Assembly: GCA_043820105.1 (NCBI GenBank)
Contig: JBDREC010000010.1
Span: forward strand, 62,001-126,000
DNA: 64,000 bases
Source: JBDREC01 sp043820105 [NCBI: Pseudomonadota bacterium]
GTDB lineage: Bacteria; Bdellovibrionota_F; JAHFAK01
Direction: 5' to 3'
The translations under genes and the position numbers were made by a program. Shown here piece by piece: positions 63,209 to 64,000 of this stretch. Position 1 is the stretch's first letter. The number at the start of each line of letters is the position of its first letter. Under the pieces are notes generated by a model. That model was not told where the DNA came from, ran no database searches, and was given only the letters and a program-made list of their open reading frames with translations.

Positions 63209-63235
63209 GGGATCCTGAAACAAGTTCAGGATGAC
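63209..63235. repeat. Palindromic dispersed repeat (copy 2)
   Basis: GGGATCCTGAAACAAGTTCA followed by GGATGAC. Inverted copy of 52915-52941 (two differences). Lies between fcl and the next tandem-repeat tract. Confidence 0.7.
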
Positions 63236-63242
63236 GATATCG

Positions 63243-63283
63243 CAATTTACTTACCACTTACAGCTTACCACTTACCACTTACT
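63243..63283. repeat. Short tandem degenerate repeat, 'CTTACCA' family
   Basis: TTACTTACCACTTACAGCTT, then ACCACTTACCACTTACTC; same family as 10533-10605 and 29480-29518. Located just after the gmd stop codon. Confidence 0.75.
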
Positions 63284-64000
63284 CAACAGTTCTCCTGGAT
63301 ATTCTCATACAAGGCAAAGTCATGATTTGTATAATGAAAGCCTTTGTCTTTTGAAACATTAATTCCTTCGCCAATTGGTTGCATACGTAGTGTTTTAATA
63401 TCGTAATCAACCATTATCTTTACTAGCTCATGAAATTTAACTTTTGGTTCCCAGCCAAGCTTTTCTTTTGATTTTGAAATGTCGGCCATTAAATAGTCAA
63501 CTTCAGTTGGTCTGAAATATCTAGGATCAATTTCTAAAATTACACTTCCAACTTGTAGGCTGTGCTTTGGATTTATTTTATTAAGAATGCTTTCATTAAT
63601 TCCCGAAATAATACCTTGTTCAGCTTCATTTTTGCCTTCAAACCTTATGTCAACTCCACAGTATTTAAAAGCTGTGGTTACAAAATCGCGAACAGAATGA
63701 GATTCACCTGTACCAACTACATAATCATCTGGTGTGTCTTGCTGAAGCATTAGCCACATCTGCTCAATATAATCAGGAGCAAAACCCCAATCTCTCTTTG
63801 AATCCATGTTTCCAAGAAATATTTTTTGTTGATCTCCTGCAATTATATGTGCAACAGCGCGAGTAATTTTTCTGGTTACAAAAGTTTCACCACGACGTGG
63901 AGATTCATGGTTAAATAAAATGCCATTACAAGCAAAAATATCATAAGCTTCTCTATAATTAACTACCATCCAATAAGAATAGATTTTTGCAGCAGCATAT
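63283..64000 (-). CDS. gmd: GDP-mannose 4,6-dehydratase (partial, runs off the right edge)
   Basis: The C-terminal ~239 residues are visible. The reading frame is open to 64000: '[19 protein letters not shown]' (YxxxK catalytic pair) continues into '[20 protein letters not shown]', which identifies Gmd. The gene's start is outside the window. Converts GDP-mannose to GDP-4-keto-6-deoxymannose, the substrate for the adjacent Fcl. The internal ATG at 63969 is not the true start. Confidence 0.93.
   Translation of the reverse strand, partial: YAAAKIYSYWMVVNYREAYDIFACNGILFNHESPRRGETFVTRKITRAVAHIIAGDQQKIFLGNMDSKRDWGFAPDYIEQMWLMLQQDTPDDYVVGTGESHSVRDFVTTAFKYCGVDIRFEGKNEAEQGIISGINESILNKINPKHSLQVGSVILEIDPRYFRPTEVDYLMADISKSKEKLGWEPKVKFHELVKIMVDYDIKTLRMQPIGEGINVSKDKGFHYTNHDFALYENIQENC

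Overview
The window is an AT-rich chromosomal segment from a Gram-negative bacterium. The evidence is many lipoproteins with lipoboxes, signal-peptide proteins, outer-surface MopE-type repeats, sigma-54 promoters, and a GDP-fucose (polysaccharide) branch at the right edge. The domain repertoire (giant Ser/Thr kinase-AAA-TPR-GAF-sigma54 activator, MopE repeats, many species-specific lipoproteins) resembles deltaproteobacterial-type lineages (Myxococcota/Bdellovibrionota and relatives). I cannot name a genus. No rRNA, CRISPR array, prophage or intact insertion sequence is visible. One tRNA (Glu, anticodon CTC) is present.

Layout. 1-8.6 kb holds housekeeping genes: rhlE helicase, YaiI, a GNAT acetyltransferase, a C-terminal remnant of a BaxI_1 membrane protein, SrkA kinase, a methyltransferase, an ElyC-type protein, a DUF2007 protein and a rubredoxin-reductase-like flavoprotein. 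8.8-16.4 kb is mostly exported proteins: a lipoprotein, an FTP-domain zinc metallopeptidase, a WecG/TagA glycosyltransferase and a PHP-domain (CehA-like) lipoprotein. 16.5-25.7 kb is metabolic and envelope: a TGS-uridine kinase fusion, prephenate dehydrogenase, CpaF ATPase coupled to PgsA, a lipoprotein, carbamate kinase, ComEC and HemD.

25.7-52.3 kb contains what looks like a coordinated signalling regulon. At its centre is a 1965-residue regulator (degenerate tyrosine-recombinase module, Ser/Thr kinase, AAA ATPase, TPRs, GAF, sigma-54 AAA+ domain, Fis-type HTH). Around it I read eight candidate sigma-54 (-24/-12) promoters. Each has a box of the form TTTT[G/A]AA[A/T]AAAAGA 71-74 bp upstream, and a ninth box lies before the regulator gene. 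These promoters precede genes for exported proteins of mostly unknown function: a caspase-like (His/Cys) lipoprotein, an acidic secreted protein, a small lipoprotein, a secreted protein, a membrane protein ending in a PP2C phosphatase domain, a secreted helical protein, a MopE/beta-helix lipoprotein, and possibly a 34-residue peptide. The kinase and the PP2C phosphatase may be opposing partners. This is the most promising candidate for an undescribed system here.

52.3-64 kb returns to ordinary genes: tRNA-Glu, queF, a dCache-HAMP protein without an output domain, a HEAT-like protein with OppF, a spermidine-synthase-like membrane/TPR protein, a metalloenzyme, DUF362, GDP-fucose synthase and a partial GDP-mannose dehydratase.

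Scattered between genes are several families of degenerate short tandem repeats, and two copies of a palindromic repeat, one of them abutting a decayed MORN-repeat gene. All calls come from reading sequence and motifs; no database search was possible.
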